A stretch of 64,000 bases of DNA from an uncultured Christensenella sp. Lineage in GTDB: Bacteria > Bacillota > Clostridia > Christensenellales > Borkfalkiaceae. Below, piece by piece: positions 53,173 to 59,795 of this stretch. The translations under genes and the position numbers were made by a program. The stretch's first letter is position 1, and each line of letters opens with the position of its first letter. Location: contig CAJUCM010000003.1 of assembly GCA_910585235.1 (NCBI GenBank), positions 47,880 through 111,879 of the forward strand. Direction: 5' to 3'. The notes below the pieces were generated by a model that saw only the letters and a program-made list of their open reading frames with translations, was not told where the DNA came from and searched no databases.

Positions 53173-53372
53173 CAGAATTTGCGGAACGATTAAAAGAGTT
53201 ACGAACAGAAAAAGGACTGACCCAAGCGCAACTTGCAAAGGAAACGGGATTAAGTCAAGCGGGACTTGCGCATTGGGAAACAGATAAACGAATCCCCAAC
53301 GCGTTGGCAATTATTACGCTTGCAAAATACTTTGACGTAACCACCGATTATTTGCTCGGCGTGACGGACTAA
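53169..53372 (+). CDS. Small XRE-family regulator (second of tandem pair)
   Basis: A 67-residue sister of the preceding protein, about two thirds identical, with RLKELRTEKGLTQAQLAKE and the same YFDVTTDYLLGVTD end. Differences cluster in the recognition helix (SQAGLAHWETDK against SRSAIGFWENGE), so the two should read different DNA or form a mixed dimer. Start ATG 53169 lies within the stop of the first gene. Confidence 0.82.
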   Translation: MTEFAERLKELRTEKGLTQAQLAKETGLSQAGLAHWETDKRIPNALAIITLAKYFDVTTDYLLGVTD

Positions 53373-53375
53373 CGC

Positions 53376-53404
53376 TTGACGAAATTTTAACAAAGTTCTA
53401 AAAT
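53376..53404 (+). promoter_or_regulatory. glyS promoter
   Basis: TTGACG (53376-53381), 17 bp, TAAAAT (53399-53404), plus strand, 30 bp before the start. Confidence 0.68.
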
Positions 53405-53434
53405 AACAGCGAACGATATTTTACGGAGAATTAT

Positions 53435-54811
53435 ATGGAAAAAAGAGCGGTTACTATGGATAAACTCGTCGCCCTGTGCAAGGCGCGCGGGATCATTTTT
53501 CCCGGCAGTGAAATTTACGGCGGCATGGGAAACACCTGGGACTACGGTCCCGTGGGCGTGGAGATCAAAAACAACTTGAAGCGCGCTTGGTGGAAGCGCT
53601 TCGTACAGGAGAGCGACAACTCTTACGGCGTGGACGCGGCGATCTTAATGAACTCCCGCGTGTGGGACGCGAGCGGTCACACGACTTCGTTTTCCGACCC
53701 GAAAATGGACTGCAAGGAATGCAAGAGCCGTCACCGCGCGGACAACCTGATCGAGGCGCACTCGAAAGGCAAAGTCAATCCCGACCTTATGACGAACGAG
53801 GAAATGGAGCAGTATATTGCAGAACACAAAGTCTGCTGCCCCATCTGCGGAAAGCACAACTGGACGAATATCCGCACATTCAATTTGATGTTCGAGACTT
53901 CGCGCGGGGTCACGGACGAGAGCCAGAACAAAATTTATCTCCGCCCCGAAACGGCGCAGGGCGAATTCGTAAACTTTATGAACGTACAGCGCACGACGCG
54001 CGCAAAAGTCCCCTTCGGGATCGCGCAGGTCGGCAAGGCGTTCCGCAACGAGATCACGCCGGGGAACTTTATTTTCCGCACGATCGAGTTCGAGCAGATG
54101 GAGCACCAGTGGTTCTGCAAAAAGGGCACGGACGAGGAGTTCTACAAGGAGTTCAAACAAAAGGCTTGGCAGTTCCTGCTCGATCTCGGCTTCAAAAAAG
54201 AACACCTGCGCTTTAAGGATCACGACAAACTTGCGCACTACGCAAAAGAGGCGTGCGACATTCAGTACGACTTCCCCATGGGTTGGTCGGAACTCAACGG
54301 CATTCACAACCGCACGGACTACGATCTTTCCCGTCATCAGGAATTTTCGGGCAAGACGCTCACCTATATCGACCCCATGAACGGCGAACGGTATATCCCC
54401 TACGTCATCGAATATTCGATCGGTGCGGACAGACTCATGCTTGCGACCCTTGCCGAGGCTTATGACGAGGAGACGCTCGAAGACGGGGACGTGAGAAACG
54501 TGCTCAGATTCCACCCCGCGATCGCGGCGTACAAAGCCGCCGTTCTGCCCCTGCAAAAGAATCTTTCGGAAAAAGCGAAAGAAGTTCTTGCAAAACTGAA
54601 AAAGCGCTTCCCCGTCGCCTACGACGAGGCGGGCTCGATCGGCAAACGCTACCGCCGTCAGGACGAGATCGGAACGCCGTTCTGTTTGACGATCGACTTT
54701 GACACCCTCGAAAACGGCACCGTCACGCTCCGCGATCGGGACAGCATGGAACAGATCCGCCTCACCCCCGAAGAAGCGATCAAATTCATCGAAGAAAAGA
54801 TCGCATTCTGA
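53435..54811 (+). CDS. glyS: Glycyl-tRNA synthetase, homodimeric class II
   Basis: The 458-residue alpha2-type enzyme (also called GlyQS), with EIYGGMGNTWDYGPVGVEIK near the start, CKECKSRHRADNLIE, class II motif 2 FRNEITPGNFIFRTIEFEQME and motif 3 GADRLMLA. The tetrameric GlyQ/GlyS form is not seen. Preceded by GGAG and its own promoter; a second in-frame ATG eight codons in is less likely. The acetyltransferase follows after 10 bp. Confidence 0.96.
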   Translation: MEKRAVTMDKLVALCKARGIIFPGSEIYGGMGNTWDYGPVGVEIKNNLKRAWWKRFVQESDNSYGVDAAILMNSRVWDASGHTTSFSDPKMDCKECKSRHRADNLIEAHSKGKVNPDLMTNEEMEQYIAEHKVCCPICGKHNWTNIRTFNLMFETSRGVTDESQNKIYLRPETAQGEFVNFMNVQRTTRAKVPFGIAQVGKAFRNEITPGNFIFRTIEFEQMEHQWFCKKGTDEEFYKEFKQKAWQFLLDLGFKKEHLRFKDHDKLAHYAKEACDIQYDFPMGWSELNGIHNRTDYDLSRHQEFSGKTLTYIDPMNGERYIPYVIEYSIGADRLMLATLAEAYDEETLEDGDVRNVLRFHPAIAAYKAAVLPLQKNLSEKAKEVLAKLKKRFPVAYDEAGSIGKRYRRQDEIGTPFCLTIDFDTLENGTVTLRDRDSMEQIRLTPEEAIKFIEEKIAF

Positions 54812-54821
54812 ACATGATGTT

Positions 54822-55352
54822 ATGATAAAAATTTGCCGGATCGACGAACTGCACAAACAGGACGTCAATCTTAAAAACGAACCGTTCACGATATTCGGGA
54901 AATTGAACGTGACCTATCTGAACGGCAAATGGGACTATACGGTTCAATCTTTTCCGGAAGAAATGCGATCCGAGCTACGTTTCCCCGACGAGGAATACGA
55001 TTATTACGACAACTCGTTCTACTTTTTGGGCGCTTACGACAATGACGACTGTATCGGACTTGCCGTTTTGCAAAGAGCCGACTTCCGATACATTTACCTG
55101 TACGATCTGAAAGTAAACCGCAACTACCGCAATCAAGGCGTCGCCCGTCTTCTGATCGAAAAAGCAAAAGAAGTCGCGTCCGCCAACGGCTACAACGGTA
55201 TTTATACTATCGCGCAGGACAACAACGTTGCCGCCTGTAAATTTTATCTGAAAAACGGTTTTACGATCGGCGGACTCGATACCAACGTTTACCGCGGAAC
55301 CCCGCAGGAACATAAGTCGGACGTCATTTTATATTTAGATTGCGCCGACTGA
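54822..55352 (+). CDS. GNAT acetyltransferase, streptothricin-acetyltransferase-like
   Basis: A 176-residue enzyme resembling Sat4/SatA: N-terminal KQDVNLKNEPFTIFGKL, acidic DEEYDYYDNS, the acetyl-CoA loop LKVNRNYRNQGVARLLIEKA (Q/R-x-x-G-x-A form), and the C-terminal AQDNNVAACKFYLKNGFTIG. Such enzymes acetylate streptothricin, but housekeeping relatives exist and resistance is not proven. No ribosome site is clear before ATG 54822; it may be coupled to glyS, which ends 10 bp earlier. Confidence 0.78.
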   Translation: MIKICRIDELHKQDVNLKNEPFTIFGKLNVTYLNGKWDYTVQSFPEEMRSELRFPDEEYDYYDNSFYFLGAYDNDDCIGLAVLQRADFRYIYLYDLKVNRNYRNQGVARLLIEKAKEVASANGYNGIYTIAQDNNVAACKFYLKNGFTIGGLDTNVYRGTPQEHKSDVILYLDCAD

Positions 55353-55372
55353 CCGAACGTTTCCGAATAAAA

Positions 55373-55396
55373 AAATCCCGTTTACCGACGGGATTT
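55373..55396. terminator. Bidirectional terminator between convergent genes
   Basis: AAATCCCGT/ACGGGATTT core with the pairing extending through flanking A7 and T8 runs to GAATA/TATTC, giving a functional T-run in both directions. Confidence 0.9.
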
Positions 55397-55430
55397 TTTT
55401 TATTCGGAATATTCTCAACCTAACACGATT

Positions 55431-55994
55431 CTAAATTTCTTTTATGATTTTTGCCGGAACCCCGCCGACGACCGTATTGGCAGGCACGTCTTTTGTAACG
55501 ACCGCACCTGCGGCAACGATCGAATTTTCACCCACCGTAACACCCGCAAGAATGGTTGCATTCGATCCGATCCAAACATTTTTGCAGATATGAATTCCTT
55601 TCGGAATCAGATTTCCCCTTTTTTCAGGAGCAAACTCGTGATTCAGGGTCGCAAGCACCACGTTATGCCCGATCAATGCCCCGTCGTCAATCACGATACC
55701 GCCCTGATCCTGAAACTTACAGCCGGCGTTGATCGTTACGTTTTCCCCGACTGTAATATTTTTTCCGAAATCCGCATTGAACGGGGCAAACAGGCTGAAC
55801 GTCGGACTTACTTCTTTCCCGGTAAGTTCCGAAAAAATTTTGCATATATCCGACGGCGCATGATACCCGCTGTTGAGCCTTGCCGTAATTTTTTTAGCCT
55901 CCTCGCTGTATTCCGCCATGAGATTGAACTCTTCGCTGTCTTTAACGAGAATTTTTCCCGCATTCATAAATGCGATCAATTCATAAAGCGTCAT
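55431..55994 (-). CDS. Maltose/galactoside O-acetyltransferase-type hexapeptide enzyme
   Basis: A 187-residue left-handed beta-helix acetyltransferase: N-terminal helical Mac domain (1-60, [18 protein letters not shown]), then hexapeptide repeats, catalytic His in VLATLNHEF, and [13 protein letters not shown] at the end. Acetylates a sugar with acetyl-CoA. It overlaps the upstream lipoprotein gene by 4 bp with GGAGGTGAAAA as ribosome site, an odd pairing. Confidence 0.88.
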   Translation of the reverse strand: MTLYELIAFMNAGKILVKDSEEFNLMAEYSEEAKKITARLNSGYHAPSDICKIFSELTGKEVSPTFSLFAPFNADFGKNITVGENVTINAGCKFQDQGGIVIDDGALIGHNVVLATLNHEFAPEKRGNLIPKGIHICKNVWIGSNATILAGVTVGENSIVAAGAVVTKDVPANTVVGGVPAKIIKEI

Positions 55995-56512
55995 TTTTCA
56001 CCTCCCGATTCCGTCAAAGACAAAGTGACCGTGACATCGTTTCCGCTCAATAAATTTTCTATTTCGCTCCGATCCCGATTGACGACTCTGCCAAGTCCGG
56101 TATAAGACCAACTGCTTTCCGAATAAAACAAACAGAGGTATCTCGCGTTATACAGAAAAACGTCTCCGCATTGCGCCGTCAAATGCGAATCGCTTGCAGG
56201 CAATGAAAATCCAAGATCGCCGTATTGCTCAAAGCCGCCGTTTTTTTGCAATGCAACCGTGACGATGCCCTTTTGCAACGTTTCAACCAAAACTCTCGTC
56301 GCCTGATTGTCTATAAGTTCCACTTCCAATACAGTTCCGTTAACGTTTATATAAATCATCCCCGCTCTCTCCTGTCCGTTATCCGAACCCGACAGACTTT
56401 CATCCGTCGGATCGCTTGACGGCGCGCCGTCCGTATCCGCGCAAGCGCCGAACACGGCAACGCCGAAAACAAACAGAGCTATCAATAAAATATACGCGAC
56501 CGCTTTTTTCAT
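55991..56512 (-). CDS. Lipoprotein with cyclophilin-like domain
   Basis: A 173-residue exported lipoprotein (Cys24, VFGAC) with an Asp/Ser-rich linker and a domain with [38 protein letters not shown] and [20 protein letters not shown], the pattern of cyclophilin-like small domains (DUF4430/cyclophilin_like group, family name from memory). Such domains occur with flavodoxin-like proteins; no enzyme activity is evident. Confidence 0.72.
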   Translation of the reverse strand: MKKAVAYILLIALFVFGVAVFGACADTDGAPSSDPTDESLSGSDNGQERAGMIYINVNGTVLEVELIDNQATRVLVETLQKGIVTVALQKNGGFEQYGDLGFSLPASDSHLTAQCGDVFLYNARYLCLFYSESSWSYTGLGRVVNRDRSEIENLLSGNDVTVTLSLTESGGEK

Positions 56513-56553
56513 TTCATTCTCCCGCAGCGTTTTTCCGGATTGTATTTTTAATC

Positions 56554-56583
56554 ATTATAATACGGAACCGCACGATTTATCAA
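56554..56583 (-). promoter_or_regulatory. Promoter of the cyclophilin-like lipoprotein operon
   Basis: TTGATA (56578-56583), 18 bp, TATAAT (56554-56559), minus strand. Confidence 0.65.
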
Positions 56584-56597
56584 CTGATTCCATAAAA

Positions 56598-56620
56598 AAA
56601 TCCGCATTAAATGCGGATTT
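56598..56620 (-). terminator. Terminator after ssb
   Basis: AAATCCGCAT/ATGCGGATTT with a 3-nt loop and T-run on the minus strand; symmetric, so active both ways. Confidence 0.88.
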
Positions 56621-56645
56621 TTTTCGGAAATTTTTTAATATCGGT

Positions 56646-57323
56646 TCAGCCCTCGGACGGCATGGCGTACAGATCGAACTCTCCGTCCAGATCAAAATTT
56701 TCGCCGTCCTCAAACGCCGCAAGTTTGCTCACGGATACTTCGTACGCGGTCATGGTGACGGCTTCCGTCTCCGAAAGGCGCTTCTGATATTCGCGGCTCT
56801 GGATCCTGCCGGAAAGCGCGACGCGGTCTCCCACTTTCAGATTCTGCACGAAGCGGGCGTTTCTGCCCCAGGCGATACAGGGGATATAGTCGGACTTATT
56901 GTACGCGCGGTTGACGGCTAAAAGAATATCCGCAATTTCGCGGTTGAACGGCGTCGTGCGATAGACGGGCGGTTTACAGATATAGCCCGAAAGTACGATG
57001 CTGTTCGGATTATTGCCCGCGCCCTCCTCTATAAGTTCGCGCACGAACACCGTCAGCATTAAACGCGATCTGCCGTTTTCAAGTTTGTTGTAACTGCGGA
57101 ACTGACCGAGCGCGGAAATGGTACTGCCCAATTTCAGATCGCTGCTCTTGATGAGCCGTTCCGATACGGTCACGGGCAGAATATCCGCCTGCCCCGAAAG
57201 ACGCATAACTCTGACAAAAAATTCGTAAAACCCTTCGCCGTACACCTCGTGCGAAAATTTTGCTTCCGACACGATTTCTCCCATCACATAGACCCTGTTA
57301 TTTTTTTCCGCAAAGTAATCCAT
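56646..57323 (-). CDS. ssb: Single-stranded DNA-binding protein with two OB folds
   Basis: A 225-residue protein with two consecutive OB folds: first NRVYVMGEIVSEAKFSHEVY to GSTISALGQFRSYN (about 8-75), second NSIVLSGYICKPPVYRTT to RVALSGRIQSREYQKR (about 108-185, ending SVSKLAAF). The tail is acidic (DGENFDLDGEFDLY) but lacks the DDDIPF tip of canonical SSB. ATG 57323 follows GGAGGTATTT. Could be a main or an accessory SSB. Confidence 0.82.
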   Translation of the reverse strand: MDYFAEKNNRVYVMGEIVSEAKFSHEVYGEGFYEFFVRVMRLSGQADILPVTVSERLIKSSDLKLGSTISALGQFRSYNKLENGRSRLMLTVFVRELIEEGAGNNPNSIVLSGYICKPPVYRTTPFNREIADILLAVNRAYNKSDYIPCIAWGRNARFVQNLKVGDRVALSGRIQSREYQKRLSETEAVTMTAYEVSVSKLAAFEDGENFDLDGEFDLYAMPSEG

Positions 57324-57354
57324 AAATACCTCCAAAGGTTTTTCTGTAATGTTT

Positions 57355-58125
57355 TTATAGCGTTGCTTTGGGAATCTGCTTTCCCGTGGAGTCGATCGTA
57401 TAATCCTGTCTGTAAATGAGTTCCCCGATCGGCACGAACTCGAACCCCTTCGCGCGCAATTTGTCAATGACGATCGGAAGCGCCTCCGCGGTATGCAGTC
57501 CGTTGTTGTGGCAGAGAATGATCGAACCGCTCTTCGTGCGCTGTACGATCCTCTCCGCAATGTCGGAAGCGGACAGATCCTTCCAATCCAGCGAATCCAC
57601 GTCCCACTGAATGGGGAACAGTCCGCAGGCGTTCGAGGTGTCGATCAAAAGATCGTCATAATCGCCGTAGGGCGGACGGAAAAGCGTGACGGGTTTGCCC
57701 GTGACCTTTTCGATCGCCGCGCAGGAAGTTTCAAATTCCGCTTTGATCTCGCTCTCGCTGAGCTTGCTCATATAGGAGTGCGTCGCGCTGTGCGTTCCCA
57801 CTTCATGCCCCGCCGCGTCGATTTTTTTGAGATATTCGGGATATTTCTCCGCCCAGAACTGCACCGTAAAGAACGTCGCCTTGACTTTTTTCTCTTCAAG
57901 ATGCTTTAATATCTCGTCCGTGGAATCCACGCCCCAGGCGCAGTCGAACGATATGGCGATTTTATTGTCATCCCGCCCGACCGAATAGATCGGAAGCGAG
58001 CGCTTGCCTGTCCAGTAAGCATCCGCCGCCCCCGCCGCATTCGCCGTCAGGATCCCCGCTACGAGCAAAAACACGAACGACACCGCAATCAGTGCAGATT
58101 TAAGTCGAAATGTAATAAACCGCAT
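57355..58125 (-). CDS. Polysaccharide deacetylase, PdaB-like
   Basis: A 256-residue exported enzyme with an N-terminal membrane/signal segment (12-33), then a NodB domain: ISFDCAWGVDST (Asp), HSATHSYM (His-x3-His metal pair), RPPYGDYDD, WDVDSLDWKD and the terminal ILCHNNG. Removes N-acetyl groups from wall glycan. PdaB works in Bacillus spores, but relatives occur in non-sporulating cells, so spore formation cannot be inferred from this gene alone. Confidence 0.9.
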   Translation of the reverse strand: MRFITFRLKSALIAVSFVFLLVAGILTANAAGAADAYWTGKRSLPIYSVGRDDNKIAISFDCAWGVDSTDEILKHLEEKKVKATFFTVQFWAEKYPEYLKKIDAAGHEVGTHSATHSYMSKLSESEIKAEFETSCAAIEKVTGKPVTLFRPPYGDYDDLLIDTSNACGLFPIQWDVDSLDWKDLSASDIAERIVQRTKSGSIILCHNNGLHTAEALPIVIDKLRAKGFEFVPIGELIYRQDYTIDSTGKQIPKATL

Positions 58126-58318
58126 CGCAACACCTATATATTATCATTATTTTGTCGGAAAAATGTGGCGTGTTTTGTCGCTTTTTTGTAAGAAAAGTCG
58201 AAAACGTTTTTCTCAAAAAAAGCACTTTTCTCCGCCCTCTCTCCGCTTTTAATGTATGGGGCGGAATGCGGGATTATGACGGATCGCACCGCAAATTATC
58301 GCTTGATCGCAACATGAA
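58126..58318. other. Non-coding stretch between the deacetylase and comF
   Basis: About 190 bp with no ORF I trust. It holds a possible -10 region (TAATAT near 58135-58150 on the minus strand) for the deacetylase gene and nothing else I can recognise. Confidence 0.5.
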
Positions 58319-58349
58319 AAGCCCGCCGCGCAGATTGCGCGGCGGGCTT
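58319..58349 (-). terminator. Terminator after comF
   Basis: AAGCCCGCCGCGC/GCGCGGCGGGCTT with a 5-nt loop; the T tract is short (TT then TTC), but the 13-bp GC-rich stem is strong. Confidence 0.75.
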
Positions 58350-58354
58350 GAATT

Positions 58355-59092
58355 TTATTCCGTTATAATTCCGAACGGATTCTTTTTTTCGACGCTTGTC
58401 GCCGTGATCAAATAGACTTCCGCAGCGCCCGCTCTTTTCAGAACTTCGGCAAGCGCGCTTGCGGTCGCACCCGTCGTCAGCGTATCGTCTACAATGAGAA
58501 TGCGTTTCCCCTTCACGGCTTTTCTGTCGGTAACGCGGAACACGCCCTCCATATTCTTTTCCCGTTCCGCGCGCGTGAGTTCGCGCTGGTCAGCGGTATC
58601 CCGTCTTTTCTCGGCAACGTTCAAAAGTTCCTTGCCCGTCCGTTTTGAAAGATCCTCGGCGATCAGATACGTCTGATTATAGCCCCGCTTCTTCTGCGCT
58701 TTTTCCGTCATGGGAACAAAGGTCAGCGCATCCGCGTCCGTAAATTCCCGCCCGACGATCGGCGCAAGCTCCTCCGCAAACAGTCGGAAAAGATATTTGT
58801 TGCCCGATTTGTAGAGCCGCACGAGTTTTGCGGCGTCCCCCTCGTGGATCCACAGCGAACGCGCTTTTCTCACGCCGAGCGGTTTCTGCTTGCAGTCGAG
58901 ACAGGCTCCCTCTTCTTTGACCCGCCGCCCGCAGAACGGGCAGACCGCACGGTTGTTATAGGGCAGTTCCTCTCTGCAATCTTCGCACAGCCGTTTTCCG
59001 TCGAATACTTCCTTGCCGCAGTTGTCGCAGGTAAAGTTGTGCGTACCGTCATAGCGGGAAATTGCCTGCCGTATCCTGTCAATGAATTTCAT
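58355..59092 (-). CDS. comF: ComF-family phosphoribosyltransferase-like protein
   Basis: A 245-residue protein with zinc fingers at the N-terminus (CDNCGKEVF, CEDCREE, CPFCGRR, CLDCKQK) and a C-terminal PRT domain with ILIVDDTLTTGATA. ComF drives DNA uptake after the ComFA helicase in transforming bacteria and is widespread also in non-competent ones. I start at ATG 59092; its ribosome site is weak, and a terminator hairpin ends only 10 nt upstream, so it depends on read-through or an unseen promoter. Confidence 0.9.
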   Translation of the reverse strand: MKFIDRIRQAISRYDGTHNFTCDNCGKEVFDGKRLCEDCREELPYNNRAVCPFCGRRVKEEGACLDCKQKPLGVRKARSLWIHEGDAAKLVRLYKSGNKYLFRLFAEELAPIVGREFTDADALTFVPMTEKAQKKRGYNQTYLIAEDLSKRTGKELLNVAEKRRDTADQRELTRAEREKNMEGVFRVTDRKAVKGKRILIVDDTLTTGATASALAEVLKRAGAAEVYLITATSVEKKNPFGIITE

Positions 59093-59101
59093 CGTCCGTA
59101 T

Positions 59102-59125
59102 AAAAACGGCGGACAACCGTCCGCC
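59102..59125 (-). terminator. Terminator between the acidic zinc-ribbon gene and comF
   Basis: GGCGGAC/GTCCGCC with a 4-nt loop and a GTTTTTA tract on the minus strand, ending 10 nt before the comF ATG. Confidence 0.7.
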
Positions 59126-59136
59126 GCGCTCTATAA

Positions 59137-59634
59137 TCAGAAATCGTCGTCATCCTGCTTATCGTCGTCATCATCGTCGTCACCGCCCGAAAGCGTATAG
59201 ATCTCGTCGCCCGTGACGTATTCGAGGTCCTCTTCTTCCACGTTCTCGAATTCCTCTTCTTCCTCCATATCTCCGATCTCGTCCGCAAATTCCTCTTCGA
59301 GAGATTCGTCCAGTTCGCCGATTTCCGAATCGGGATCGTCCGTATCGTCGTCGAGATAATTTCTCCACTCGTCGTCCTCTTCGGGATCGGGCTCCTCCTC
59401 TTCGCTCTCCGCTTTCTTGCGGCACTCCTCGCACATTTTGTCTCCCGCGCGCATCATGTTCTCGCCGCAGACGGGGCAAAGCTCGGTGGGAAGCTCGTTC
59501 TCTTCCTCCTCTTCGAGTTCTTCCGCATCCGTTTTCAATCCCTTCATCTCTTTCAGACACACGTCGCAATAAGCCTGCGTCTCCCCGTCGATATAGTTGA
59601 GATCGCACCGCGGGCATTTGATATAACGAACCAT
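59137..59634 (-). CDS. Zinc-ribbon protein with extremely acidic tail
   Basis: A 165-residue protein. Two zinc-binding modules: CPRCDLNY with CDVC, and CPVCGENM with CEEC. From residue about 77 on it is nearly all Asp/Glu (runs such as EEEEPDPEEDDE and DDDDDDD). No signal or membrane helix. The same CPxC module appears in ComF-like neighbours. Acidic tails often mimic DNA or RNA or bind basic proteins; the role here is not known. ATG 59634 follows AAGGAGGGGAACATTT. Confidence 0.72.
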   Translation of the reverse strand: MVRYIKCPRCDLNYIDGETQAYCDVCLKEMKGLKTDAEELEEEEENELPTELCPVCGENMMRAGDKMCEECRKKAESEEEEPDPEEDDEWRNYLDDDTDDPDSEIGELDESLEEEFADEIGDMEEEEEFENVEEEDLEYVTGDEIYTLSGGDDDDDDDKQDDDDF

Positions 59635-59683
59635 AAATGTTCCCCTCCTTACGAATACCCTTATCCGTAAATAAAGCTAATAA

Positions 59684-59712
59684 ATTATATTAGTAATTAT
59701 TTTTTTTGTAAA
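59684..59712 (-). promoter_or_regulatory. Promoter of the acidic zinc-ribbon gene
   Basis: TTTACA (59707-59712), 17 bp, TATAAT (59684-59689), minus strand. Confidence 0.66.
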
Positions 59713-59756
59713 CTGTTTTTAGTCGGTTTTTTGAAATTTTTTGGCTTTTTACAAAG

Positions 59757-59784
59757 AAAAAACCGCTCCGTAGAGCGGTTTTTT
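59757..59784 (-). terminator. Terminator after the 776-residue lipoprotein gene
   Basis: AAAAAACCGCTC/GAGCGGTTTTTT with a 4-nt loop, symmetric, strong T-run. Confidence 0.9.
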
Positions 59785-59795
59785 GAAATTCAACG

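Noticed and set aside
57355..58125. Evidence of sporulation from the PdaB-like gene
   Set aside because: NodB-type deacetylases also occur in non-sporulating Clostridia, and no other spore gene is present here.
58152..58415. 87-residue plus-strand frame beside comF
   Set aside because: No ribosome site, overlaps the comF terminator and has no gene-like composition.
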